Position numbers and translations under genes: made by a program
The notes under the pieces: model-generated
Seen by the model: the letters and a program-made list of their open reading frames with translations, nothing else
What the model was told of the DNA's origin: nothing
Databases searched by the model: none
In this document: positions 23,101 to 33,411 of the stretch, piece after piece
Numbering within the stretch: the stretch's first letter is position 1
Layout: each line of letters begins with the position of its first letter
Source of the DNA: Mansonella perstans
Lineage: Eukaryota; Nematoda; Chromadorea; Rhabditida; Onchocercidae
Direction: 5' to 3'
DNA length: 64,000 bases
Assembly: GCA_037074765.1 (NCBI GenBank)
Contig: JBAMDO010000116.1
Span: 62,001-126,000 of the forward strand

Positions 23101-23678
23101 TTTTACAATTATCAATAAAAATTTCAAAAGTCACAAATGTTTACATACAAATAAAAAAAGTTTCAAAAATCAAATAGGACATACTCATTAGGAACATCAG
23201 CAGCATGCGAAGTTATTTGTATTGGAGATGAATTAGAAACTGGAACGATATAAGGAGGTATTGCTCGATACAATACCTTAAATTCTTGAAATTTAGCTTG
23301 AAGCTAAAAGATTTCAATTATTAATTTTACTTTTGATTTCATAAAGTAATATGTAATAATATTTTGCTACCAAAATATTACCGGATTTGATGAAATTTGT
23401 TGCGATACATTTGATTCAATCAATGAGGTACCAGTTCGACCTATTTGCAATTCAGGATTGAGATGAACTGAAAAATCTGAAAGATTAATCTAAATAAATC
23501 ACTAGAAAAATTTTACAATTTTCATAATTTAAATTAACAAAGCTTTGAAATAATGTTATTATTTGCCTGTATATCCATAACGATGAAAATTCATCGATTC
23601 AATTGGCCAAGTTGGTGGTGCACGAAGGAATTGTGTAATTGCTGTTGCTTGATTACATATATTTACGGCTTGCAACAT
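20117..23678 (-). CDS. PUF (Pumilio/FBF) RNA-binding protein
   Basis: Eleven exons (minus): 23678-23567, 23476-23382, 23303-23185, 22906-22790, 22266-22143, 22008-21793, 21667-21539, 21124-20940, 20736-20608, 20493-20283, 20203-20117; all phases agree, giving 507 aa. PUF proteins bind 3' UTR motifs and repress or destabilise mRNAs in the cytoplasm. Eight Puf repeats span about 115-480. The base-contact triplets are visible: S147/R148/Q151, N185/F186/Q189, C221/R222/Q225, N257/H258/Q261, C296/R297/Q300, N342/Y343/Q346, S379/H380/E383 and N425/Y426/Q429. Read from repeat 8 to 1 this predicts UGUAUAUA. The N-terminus is short (about 110 residues, Pro/Gln/Ser-rich) compared with Pumilio, as in nematode FBF/PUF proteins. 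Repeats 5 and 6 are separated by about ten extra residues. The first intron appears to use a GC donor (ACAG then GCAAAT). It is probably co-transcribed with the small gene downstream. Confidence 0.92.
23565..23566 (-). other. non-canonical GC donor of PUF intron 1
   Basis: Read on the minus strand, the exon ends ATACAG and the intron starts GCAAAT. No GT donor nearby keeps the frame into exon 2 (which starts at 23476). GC-AG introns with a strong AG before GCAA are a known minor class. Confidence 0.55.
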
Positions 23679-23852
23679 TTTCGTAAATGAGCTTAACGTT
23701 TACAAATAAATTTACCTTTGTGATCAAATTTTCAATTAATTCCTTAACTATTTGCTTTCTTTTATGGTCACATTTACCATTTTGTTCACTAAGTAAAATT
23801 TTTAATTGAATAAGCGAGGTCAAAGGATAATGAATGGATAATGTTAATCTAT

Positions 23853-23906
<54 letters not shown>

Positions 23907-23921
23907 AAGAAAGAAAGAAAG
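23853..23921. repeat. (GA)n microsatellite grading into (GAAA)n
   Basis: About 48 bases of uninterrupted alternating G and A are followed by several GAAA units. A second, interrupted GA-rich tract lies at 24069-24149. Confidence 0.95.
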
Positions 23922-24068
23922 TTGAGAGTTGAAATCATAAAAAAATATATTTCCTTCTATTTCCACTTTCATTATTTGACTATTTCACTTTTTTTTTTTA
24001 AATTCATTTTTGAAAGGACAAAAAAAATATGAAACAAAAAACCATTTCTAAATTTGGCAAAAAAGAAC

Positions 24069-24101
24069 AAAGAGAGAGAGAGAGGAATGAAAGAAAGGGG
24101 A

Positions 24102-24135
<34 letters not shown>

Positions 24136-24149
24136 GGAGAGAAAGGGAA
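24069..24149. repeat. interrupted purine (GA/GAAA) tract
   Basis: AGAGAG blocks broken by GAAAG and GGGGA; an all-purine strand with almost no pyrimidine. Confidence 0.85.
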
Positions 24150-24816
24150 AAATAATCTAAAAGTAATTTTTACATCATTGAAAGCAAAAATACAGAAATA
24201 TCTTGTTGTGAATTAGGAAAAGGAGCGAGAAGTGTAAACGTGAAAAAATGTAAGTAAGCTTTACGTGAGGAAATGAAAAGCTTTTAACTGTTGTAAAATG
24301 GATGAAAGCTGATTGGATCATCCTACAATTGATCCCTGTATCCCTGTATCCCTGTATCATGTATCCGCGCTCTTTTTTTCACCACCACCCATTAGCTATT
24401 TTTTTTTCTTTCATTATGAACGTTTTTTGAGAAATTGCACGTAAACATTGCTAAAAATTTCCATATTCTATTTTTAAAATAGCTATTACTTATTAGCTTT
24501 AATAAATTTGAAAAATTAAAATTTACTACAGTAAATGAAGATAATTATTGCAAAGTACCACTACTATTTGAATGGCTAATTTGTGGATCATTATCTAAAC
24601 AGTAAATAGAAAGTTCTGTAATAACCTTTTTTTTCTTGATCAAAAGAAATTAACTGCGAAAGAAATTAACTTTCAAATAGTAGTAAATTAAAGAAATTAA
24701 CTTTAAAGAAATTAACGAAATTAACTTTATAAAGAGCATAATAAAAAGTACGCAAATAATCAAATTCTATTCATTGCTGAATAAAATTTTAAATATTATT
24801 TAAATTTTTAATTTTG

Positions 24817-24841
24817 AAAAAAAAAAAAAAAAATTTCCTAT

Positions 24842-24884
<43 letters not shown>

Positions 24885-24896
24885 CCTATCATTTCC
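24817..24896. repeat. poly(A)/poly(T) pair with a repeated TTTCCTATCATT flank
   Basis: A run of about 17 A, then TTTCCTATCATT, then about 41 T, then TTTCCTATCATT again. The long T run is therefore bracketed by a direct 12-base repeat, and the A and T runs could pair as a hairpin. Confidence 0.85.
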
Positions 24897-25185
24897 AATT
24901 CACTATACTATCGCTTTTGCGATTCAGAAATTTTGACTTCTACAGAGACTATGATTTAAATTTAAAATTAATGCTAAAATTAGATTTAATGAATTTATTT
25001 TAAATTTTAAAAAGAATAGCATCAGATTTTTTTTTGATAATTACTGATAGTAGCTTTTTCGCAATATTAAAATATTGAATCTTGACATTTAATAATGATT
25101 GATTGCTGATAATAAATTTCAAAGGTAATTTTACAAATTTGAAATGTTGACATTGGTGACATTTCAAGAAATTTCCAACTTCCGT

Positions 25186-25316
25186 GTCTTTTGTTCATTT
25201 CATATCTGATACTATCAAAAGAGCGAGCATGTCTTTTATTGTCTTTTATTCATTTTCGCATCTATAAAAAGAATCTTTTGTTCATTTCGTATTTGATACT
25301 ATCAAAAGAGCGAGCG
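25186..25316. repeat. direct duplication of a ~42 bp unit, spaced by 87 bp
   Basis: TCTTTTGTTCATTTC followed by ATAC/ATAT-like sequence and CTATCAAAAGAGCGAGC occurs at about 25187-25228 and 25274-25315 with two to three mismatches. Confidence 0.75.
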
Positions 25317-25503
25317 CCGATGGTTGTTGTGGTCATTTTGGTCATTTGGTTAGTTTTTTTTTTGTCTTTTTTTGATTGCATAAATTCGAAACATTGCCGC
25401 AGGGATGCAAAATCATAGTGATACAACATTATCTGTACATTTATTTTATAGTGTTTTTTCTTTTTTGTGGATATTTTATAAATTTGTGTGCTCATCTCTA
25501 TAT

Positions 25504-25674
25504 TTGTGTGTGTGTGTGTTCTTTATATATGTATATTTTTGTGTGTGTGTGTGTGTATGTGTGTGTATGTGTGTGTGTATGTGTGTGTGTATGTGTGTAT
25601 GTGTGTGTATTGTGTGTGTATGTGTGTGTATGTGTGTGTATGTGTGTGTGTATGTGTGTGTGTATGTGTGTGCA
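25504..25674. repeat. (GT)n / (TATGTGTG)n microsatellite
   Basis: About 170 bases of TG dinucleotides regularly interrupted by TATG. Three reading frames are open through it only because the repeat encodes Cys-Val; they are not genes. Confidence 0.97.
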
Positions 25675-25891
25675 TTTCTATGTTGACAACGACACTCCTG
25701 TCACTATGATCATTTTAGTGTCTTTCACTTTGGTGATTTCAAACCACCTTGTCAATTTCGCCGATTTGTGACACCCATTTTGAAAGGTATATTGTGAGAG
25801 AGGGAGAAACTAGTTGCACACTTAAAAGTTTTGTCCTCTTTTTGGCTGACTGTTAATTATTGACACTAAAAATGATTTTTATGTTGGCGTA

Positions 25892-25997
25892 GAAAAGTTC
25901 ATTTGCTATTTTCATCCATTTTTTAATCTTTTTTTGGTCAATGAAAAAGTTCATTTGCTATTTTCATCCATTTTTTAATCGCTTTTGGGTCAATATT
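25892..25997. repeat. tandem duplication of a ~53 bp unit
   Basis: AAAAGTTCATTTGCTATTTT, then CATCCATTTTTTAATC, then a GGTCAAT end occurs twice head to tail with few differences. Confidence 0.8.
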
Positions 25998-28126
25998 TTA
26001 CATGGCTTTTTAATTTAATAAATGAAATTCTCAAATCTTTTAACTTTTGACATTATCCTGTGCTAAGCGTTTAAAAATTAATTTTATTCATATTTGATAA
26101 TCAAATCATAAGCTATAAGTATTTCTTATTGGTTTGATTTGAAATACAAATATTTTTGCTAGTAATAAACTTGTAGTTTGATTCAAATATTCAGATGATT
26201 TAAGTTCTCTTTAATACAACAAATCCTTGAAGAACTCACAAAAATTCTCAGTAAATTTTCATTTAAAGACATTACTATCAAGACGAAAACATACTTATTA
26301 TTACTATTATTTTATTAGGCAAAAATATTTTTTGGTTTAATAATAAATTCAAGGAAAAATTCTGTAAAAGGCAAAAGTTAATATTTGCCTTGTCAGCAAA
26401 ATTTTTGTACTACTTCACTTTTGATGATTCTTAAATGTCATTGTAAATTGATGAATTGTACCTTTTTCTCTATCAGTGCAACTTGGCTTTTTATTTGTAC
26501 TAGAAATCAAAAAAAAAAAGCCCAAAAATAATGAATTCTGTTAATCTGAAAATAAATTTTAATCAAAGATTTCTAGAATATTAATTTAAAAAAAAAAAAA
26601 AAAAGAAAAAACCTGCCACTGCGGCCTATTAATCCACCAAGCAATCATGTTTCGGCAGACCGGTTAAAAAATTACTGCCATAAAATTGAAAAAATTATTT
26701 TACGATATTAAACAGTCTTTTATCTAATAATTTCATTGATGTCTTTCTTTCACTATAATATCAAAATTTAGCTTCAATCTAGTTTTAAATGTTGTTTCAA
26801 ATGCTTTTGATGTGACATTACAGAACAACTTTTGTTTTTTCTAATGTTTAAAGTGAATGAACATTATGTGCAATTATAATTGCTTACAATTAGCAGTAAT
26901 TAATAAATTAATTTGAGCAACATTAAATTTTGCCAAACAATGAAATGATGAAAATGATGATCTTTTCTTTTGAATTAATTTCTTCAAATTTATTTCTGAG
27001 CAATGCTAAAATAATTTCTACTAGCGATACTTCATTTATATAAAGATTTCTGTTTGAATGATCAATGCAAACATTTCGCTGATTTGGCTATGTTTGTATT
27101 TCGGATAAATATGTTTCGTAATGTATAAAAATAATATTTCAATGTTGAAATTTATCACGAAAAGCAAATTGAATTTGTCATTTCTACGTTTGAAAGAAAT
27201 TTTGAGTTAGAAGAGAAAAGTTACAACTCTTCACATCAATATCTTTTCTTTAATTTCTTTTCACCTATGATCCAATGTTTTAAACCTTCTGAAATTTCTA
27301 TCAATTAAGATTTTATTAGGCTAAAAATTTGAGATATTTTATTTCTTTTAACAATCAGCTGGTAAAATTTTAAATAACAAAAGTCATAACCGTTTTTTTC
27401 TGCAAACATTTTAAAAAATAACGAATAAATTTTTTTTTAAATTGCATCGTTCTGAAGCGAAATGGAAATTTTTTTGAATGAACAAATAAAAAATAAAACA
27501 AACAAACTATCAAACATTATTTGAAATATTCCTGGAAATATTGATCATTTTTTTGTTTAATGTCGTTTCATTTTTGAAAGTTTAATTATGGCTTGAAGTA
27601 TTATGACTGTTTAGTTTATTTGATTTCTGTACTTGCTTGCTTATTGCCTGTTTTTTTAGGCTATATTAGTTTTTTAAAAAATACCTAATTTGTAATTAAA
27701 ATTAAGAATATTTTCAGTATTTTCAGTTTATTTTTATTTTTTGCCACTAAGGAAAGATTTATTTATTTTTTCGTATTTATTTTGCTTACTTTTTGCTATT
27801 TTTGCTATTATTACTCAATTACAAATTAGGCATTTTCTAGAAGTACAGGTAGAATCGGAAGATTTTGGAACTTTACGACGACTTTCATTTCGTACTTATT
27901 TTTTTCTCTCTCTCTTTTTTTTAAAATTTTCTAAATTATGTTGCGAAATTAATAAATTCAATCATCTAAGATTATCATGAATTAAAGGGCGGATTAAATA
28001 AATTACTGCTTTTTTTTTCTTATGTACAGAAAATATTACAACGAAAGCGTATTGTACAACAGAATAGAGCAATATTTACATTACTTTTTGTTTGTCATTT
28101 TTATAGCAAAGTTTTCTAAAATTTTG

Positions 28127-28132
28127 TTGCAG
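28127..28132 (+). promoter_or_regulatory. likely 5' (trans-)splice acceptor of the glycosyltransferase gene
   Basis: TTTTGTTGCAG ends at 28132, 28 bases before the main ATG. No matching coding donor was found upstream, so a spliced leader or a non-coding first exon is likely. Confidence 0.4.
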
Positions 28133-28153
28133 TTTCACAATAGAGATGCACTA

Positions 28154-28246
28154 ATGCTCGATGTTGTCAAAATGGGCGCGACGAAGTGCGGTGATATTGT
28201 TTGCGGTATATCTCGTGATGCATCTTATCGCGATAGTGATAGATGA
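28154..28246 (+). other. upstream open reading frame overlapping the glycosyltransferase start
   Basis: An ATG at 28154 lies seven bases before the main ATG (28161) in another frame and runs 30 codons to a TGA at 28244-28246. A two-codon frame (ATG CAC TAA) starts at 28146. Both would lie in the leader if the transcript begins at the acceptor ending at 28132, and could lower translation of the main frame. Confidence 0.4.
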
Positions 28247-30448
28247 CATGCATATAATTGATCATATGAAGATATCAACAACAAAAAAAATTTCTGATGG
28301 TCCATTAATTGTTAAAGATCCTCCTGAAAATATAAATGAAGAAAAAAAGGATGATACTGTTACGTGAGTTTTTTTTTTTTTTGCTTACGACATCTAGTTT
28401 TCTTTTGAAATTTTAAAAATTAAAAACTGCACAGTTAGATTAGCAGATTTCACGCGTTTCTTAATAGAATTTTGATTTTCGCAATTTTTTTTTATAGATC
28501 GGTTAATCCGTTAGGTCCGAAAAGACATGAAGAAGATTTGGTTCCTCATTTAGTTGAACCAATGACACAAAAAGTTCCAGTAATCACCAGCAAATTCTTT
28601 GAGGTGTATAATTTGTTATTTATCAAAACATATGCTTTTTAAACCATCTAATACATAATTTTATTATTTTTAATTAGTGTCAAGCAAAGGTGTAAAGAAA
28701 CTAGTTGATCAAAATCGTATCATTGATGCGATTATAGTACGAAATATTTTAAAGTTGTTATTCTTAAATACCAAATATTTTAAAGTTGTTATTCTTAAAT
28801 TAAACAATAATTATGCAAAAAGAAATATTACAATATTGACTCTAAATGATTATGTAACGTATACCATCTCGAACGTCAATCCATTCTAAAATGTTACTTG
28901 TGTTAATTTGCCAATTTATAGAAGGGAAGGTTAACTAACATTTTTGCAAAGTTTACATTAACAACAATTTAACTGCTGCTAATCAATTTTAATAAGTGCT
29001 CCTATATTGATAAATAATATGTAAAAAAGTGGCAATTTTTATTAATTATAGAATTTCAAACGTGAAGCGAGAACAGTACACTCAAAATCAGACGATTTTC
29101 TCTTATTTACTTTAATCAATGGAGCGTACCTGAATTTAACTCTAAACTGGTTATGTAACGTGGCACCATTTCGAACTTCAATTCATCGGAAGACGTTAAT
29201 TGTCAGTCTAGATGCGAAATCTTGCGAAGTGATTCAGAAGACTTGGAAAGAAGTGAAATGCATGTATATTAAAGTTCATGATGATTATAACGGTCCACTT
29301 AGTTGGGGACGACAAAACTATATCAATCTGCTAAGCCTTCGTTCACAACTTTTGCTAATTCTTGTGCAGGTTTGATTTACGCAGTTATTTGTTAATTAAT
29401 ATGTGTATATATAGTTACTGTAATTTTGCTCTCTAAGTTTGTGTATTGTAGCTTGAACTACCATATATTTTATTTGAAACCGATGCAATTTGGTTACGTG
29501 ATCCCATGGGATTCTTTCAAAACCAAACACTTATTGATGATGCTGACATTATTATACCGATAAAAGGTTCATATATTTATTATAAAATTGAGAAGATAGA
29601 AATCAATAAATAAGTCTGAAGTGTTCTTATTTTGCTACTTTTTCTCATACGTGTTAATTTATATAGCAAATAAACATGTAGTGAAATTTAAACATAGATA
29701 AAGCATAAAATATATAAATAAAGTACTCAGATACAGTACTCTTTTTAATTATTAATATATATATTTTACATAATATTAGAATACATCACATGCAGCAGTG
29801 TGATTTTTAGGTTATCCAGATCGCAGTTTGACGTATGCATTTGATCCAATGATCGTTTATCCTTCAAATGCATCTCTTATATTGATGCGCGAACTAAATT
29901 CACAACTTTCAAAAAATCCAAAACTGTATGACCAGGTGAAATTCTTTGTTACAGCATTGCGCAAATTGCGAATATAGATCTAAGCTTTAGGAGAAATGTG
30001 ATATCAAAAATATCAGGAAAAATAAGTGATAGTAGTGAAATTACTTATATAAAACAGTTGACAGGATAATAATGCACTGTCGATACTTTTCATCTAGATT
30101 TAAATATTAGAAAATGAAAAAAATTAATTGAGTCCAAAACTATCTTTTGGCCAAATATGACAAATGCATAAACTATAATTACAGGATGTTTTGGACCAGC
30201 TGTGTCGTCAACAGCATTTTGGATTAGTATGTCGTCAATTTGAATGGAATGAAGTAGCCGATGGGAAATGGTTCAAATTGTCGGAGTCAGAACGGGCTCA
30301 TCTGAGACCTTATATTATTAATAATAACTACTATGTTGGTGTCGATAATAAAATCAGTCGGCAGGCACTAAATGATTTATGGTTCCTATCAGTTAAGGGC
30401 AACTGTAATCTTTCAAAAGTTAAAAAATTGCTACGTAAATACGAGTAG
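28161..30448 (+). CDS. type II membrane glycosyltransferase, nucleotide-diphospho-sugar transferase family
   Basis: Six exons: 28161-28363, 28498-28603, 29052-29369, 29452-29566, 29811-29935, 30185-30448; every phase agrees, 376 aa. Residues 9-27 form a signal-anchor (after WARR), so the protein should sit in Golgi or ER with the catalytic part in the lumen. A stem of about 80 residues precedes the GT-A-like domain. Landmarks: LNWLCNVAPF, DAKSCEV, GPLSWGRQNYINLLSLRS, then FETDAIWLRDP (Glu218-Thr-Asp220 in the place of the DxD metal site), DDADIIIPIKG, FDPMIVYPSNASL, GLVCRQFEWNEVADGKWFK and a C-terminal INNNYYVGV. These match my recollection of the large nematode family of predicted nucleotide-diphospho-sugar transferases; donor and acceptor are unknown. 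Sequons (NLT, NQT, NAS) support a luminal location. A poly(A) signal lies at 30558. Confidence 0.88.
28678..28905 (+). pseudogene. decayed duplicate of part of glycosyltransferase exon 3 inside intron 2
   Basis: The stretch 28838-28905 aligns base for base, with few gaps, to 29138-29206 of the real exon 3; shared blocks include TTATGTAACGT, TCGAAC and TCAAT. In protein terms, NDYVTYTISNVNPF sits opposite NGAYLNLTLNWLCNVAPF. The frame stays open from 28677 to a TAA at 28887, but it cannot join exon 2 (which ends in phase 0) through the acceptor at 28677. The upstream part holds a later tandem insertion (28742-28801). I read it as a dead copy of the exon; an alternative exon under relaxed constraint is less likely. 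Confidence 0.6.
28742..28801. repeat. tandem duplication of a ~30 bp unit within the decayed exon copy
   Basis: AAATATTTTAAAGTTGTTAT followed by TCTTAAAT occurs twice head to tail, separated by two bases and nearly identical. The similarity implies a recent duplication. Confidence 0.9.
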
Positions 30449-30557
30449 TAGATGTGAAGTAGATGTAAAGTTTGTTCTACCGAAAATGAATAACAGAAGG
30501 TAGTAGATTGAAAAACTAGCTACAATTGATCTCTTTTTTAGCTATAGTTTATCCAAT

Positions 30558-30563
30558 AATAAA
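30558..30563 (+). terminator. poly(A) signal AATAAA of the glycosyltransferase gene
   Basis: Canonical hexamer about 110 bases past the TAG at 30446-30448. Confidence 0.5.
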
Positions 30564-30828
30564 AAACTTCTGCGATCAAATTTTAAAAATTTTGAACATA
30601 TGGAAATTCCTGCATTTGTTTTTTTTTTTTTTTTTTGCGTCTTTAATCCCAGTGCTTCCTTTTATTTTTATTTTACCTCATGAGATTTATTATTGTCACT
30701 CCCAACAACAAAAATTTCTTGTTCGAAATATTTATTTGATAAACGCTATTTGTTGTTTTCGGTGGTTTCTCTTTCCAAGAAATTTATTCTTCTTGGTGAA
30801 ATAATTTGAATCAAATTTTTGTAACCAG

Positions 30829-30958
30829 AAGGCTTGACAAATATCTATTCCGAAGTCACTCAGTTAAAGTTGAATCACTGGAGTTGCTTAATGTAGTAGG
30901 AAGAGGTAAAAAGCTTAAGCGTAAAGTTGTAATGCAAGATTTGCTTCGAAGCAGGTAG
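30829..30958 (+). CDS. possible alternative or orphan 3' exon downstream of the glycosyltransferase
   Basis: After an acceptor-like TTTTTGTAACCAG ending at 30828, a 42-codon frame runs to a TAG at 30956-30958. It has a strongly basic, coding-like composition (DKYLFRSHSVKVESLELLNVV, then GRGKKLKRKVVMQ). It requires phase 2, whereas the nearest cryptic donor in the last glycosyltransferase exon (CTAC then GTAAAT) is phase 1. It therefore does not join that gene simply and may be a relic. Confidence 0.2.
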
Positions 30959-33322
30959 TCTTAACTCCGAAACTATTGATTTCGCTTGTTTTAAAATAAG
31001 ACAAAAAAGAAGTCCGATTCAGCATTTCAGTTGTTTGCAAAAATTTTCGTTCTCTTTATTCGTAGGCAAATAAAACTCGACTTTTTTGCTTTTTACTAAT
31101 AGAAAGCTAATTTGCTATGTTTTGATAAGAGAAAGTGTTTTATTATGATTGAATTATCAATGCATTAGTATAGATGAATGAAGGATCTATTGATCCTTAT
31201 AATGTAGCAAAATAGCAAGAATACAGATAGTATTTTCTTAATTAAATTGGAAATTAACTCGAATGAAATGAAATCGTTACTTTAGTTCTAGGAATAGATT
31301 GACATGAATTATTGTTGGAAGATAATACATAAAACAGAACAGGCTAACAAGCTGAATTTATGATTCAAGTGAAATAATCTAGATTCCTTTGAAGAAGACG
31401 ATATGTAGTGAGCAGTACTCAATTAGCAATATCCTTTAATCTCAATGAGAATAATGCATATAAAATCTTTAGAAAGCTGACAGTATTCTCATAATTGCAA
31501 GAATTTACATACAAGATTGATTTTTTCATATAATGAAGAAATTATATGGAAATTACAATGCCAAATGTATAGCTTTCTTAACATGAAACAAAGATAATAT
31601 TTGACGATTTGAAGATTAAGCAACTAAATTGATCACAATGAGAAAAGGTTTTATAAATTTTTTCTGTTGCAATAAATATTTTATCTAGGAAATGCTTCTT
31701 GTAACAAGTACATTCTGATTGCTTCAAAATGTCTATGTGTTCAAATTTTTTTTGCTTGACTTAATGCTCTTTTTTGTTTTTCACATTAAATAGAATTTTT
31801 CAAAGGGACATCAAATAGACAATTGTTCATTTAACTCTACCGCTTCCAGTAATGAACTTTTTAAAAAAAAAAGTATTCAAATGCAAAGTAGCTATGTTTA
31901 TTACTAATAGTTTTTTTAAAACAAAAGAATTTCAAGTATGATAATGAAATTTCATAAGTATCAGTGAGTGAACTTAGCACCATTACATCATTATTCTTTC
32001 TGCTGTCCAAAGCTTGCCATTTATTTGAAAAAAAAAAGCTGTATTGCAGAATTTGCAAAAATATCAATCGTCAAAGAAAAACTATAAATTTTAATCTTTC
32101 TCAAGTTAATTCTTATATTTTTATAAATGATGATGATAATGATAATAATGATGATAAAGCTTGTCATTTTCAATCTAGTTAGATATCAGTTAATAACTAT
32201 CATATATTGCTCACAAATTTTGCCATAAAATGGAAAAAAAAAAACATTTTCTTCGGGATCTCTGAGATTTGAGACTAAACTGCATTTTTTTAGCTGATGC
32301 ATTTCAGATCTTACATATATTCAATACTGTTTTCCTTTTATGCAAAACTTTCCAATATCAAGCACATATTTAGTGGTACTTTACTGGTAATCGCATAATA
32401 ATGAACTTATTCATGAGTGTGAACATGAACATACAAATTTTCAGACATGCAGAATTTAAATTTTCAGCTTAAACTTGATTTTGTCATCATAATTGAATAA
32501 ATTAAAACTGAGCTATTACACTGCTCACTAAAAATTTTCGTTTTGAAATGAAATAGCATCGAAAGTTTCTTTATCGAACAACTGATACCATAAATTCTAT
32601 TAATGTTTGAAGGAATTTCGAGTGATCGATAGCCGAGCACTGATGTTTAAAAGTTGGTCCTTCGGTTTTCTCTCTGCTATCCAACATTTTTGTCATGTTT
32701 GGCTTTAGTCTGCTGCAAAATTAATTACGTCATCTATCTCCTTAAATCTAAAGAAAAAGGAAATCGGAAATAATATATTCCCACTTATCATTCTTATTTT
32801 AAGAAAAGAAAAAAAAAAAAGCCCATAATAACAAAACCAATTAAACAATAACATAAATCGAAATTTGTTCCCATCAGTCTTCCTCATTTCATTTTTTAAA
32901 TTTCACTTCTTGATATTTCTGTTTTTTAATTTTTCTCTCAAATATTTTAATAACCTATTGCAAATCATTTTTGACCTTAGCGGTTATTGAAATTTTTAAC
33001 TTTTGTTTTATGAGCCTACAAGGACATGAAGGTTCTGTTTGAAGCCTTAATTTTGATCATTGCTTTTTTAATTTTTTAATTTTTGCCTTAAATAAGCATA
33101 ACTGTAAAAATAGACTTCAATTCATATAATAGACGATTTTAATTTTTAAGTGCCTCATTTCTATTAATTAGAATAAAGTGAAAATGAAATGTTAAACGAG
33201 GTAGAAAGTACTGTTAAAGTAGAATGCAATCGAAAGTGAATCGATTGATGTGGATGTATGTGGGAAAGAAAAACATGCTGCAATGTGGCAGATACGATGC
33301 TTGTCATATCTTTGCCGTATCG

Positions 33323-33411
33323 TATAGTTACTTTAAATCTTAAATAATGCGAGCACTTTTAGTATCTTTTATTTATAGTCACTTTAAATTTTAAATGATG
33401 GGAGCACTTAT
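33323..33411. repeat. imperfect duplication of a ~38 bp unit, 52 bp apart
   Basis: TATAGTTACTTTAAATCTTA then AATAATGCGAGCACTTTT is repeated as TATAGTCACTTTAAATTTTA then AATGATGGGAGCACTTAT. Confidence 0.75.

Larger units (their letters stand above)
23679..28126. other. intergenic region rich in simple repeats and local duplications
   Basis: No supported gene. The stretch contains GA, GT and T/A microsatellites and several short direct duplications, listed separately. A frame at 27741-27980 starts with a hydrophobic segment (SYLFCLLFAIFAIITQL), and a 45-codon frame follows the acceptor near 28027. Their phases do not clearly join, so neither is called as a gene. Confidence 0.6.

Noticed and set aside
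25376..25771. Three overlapping plus-strand frames rich in Cys-Val
   Set aside because: They are translations of the GT/TATG microsatellite, open in every frame because the repeat has no stops.
27741..28100. Possible upstream exons with a hydrophobic N-terminus before the glycosyltransferase
   Set aside because: The candidate donors (27849, 27892) and the acceptor near 28027 either break the frame or give a short unrecognised product; the glycosyltransferase has its own start and anchor at 28161.
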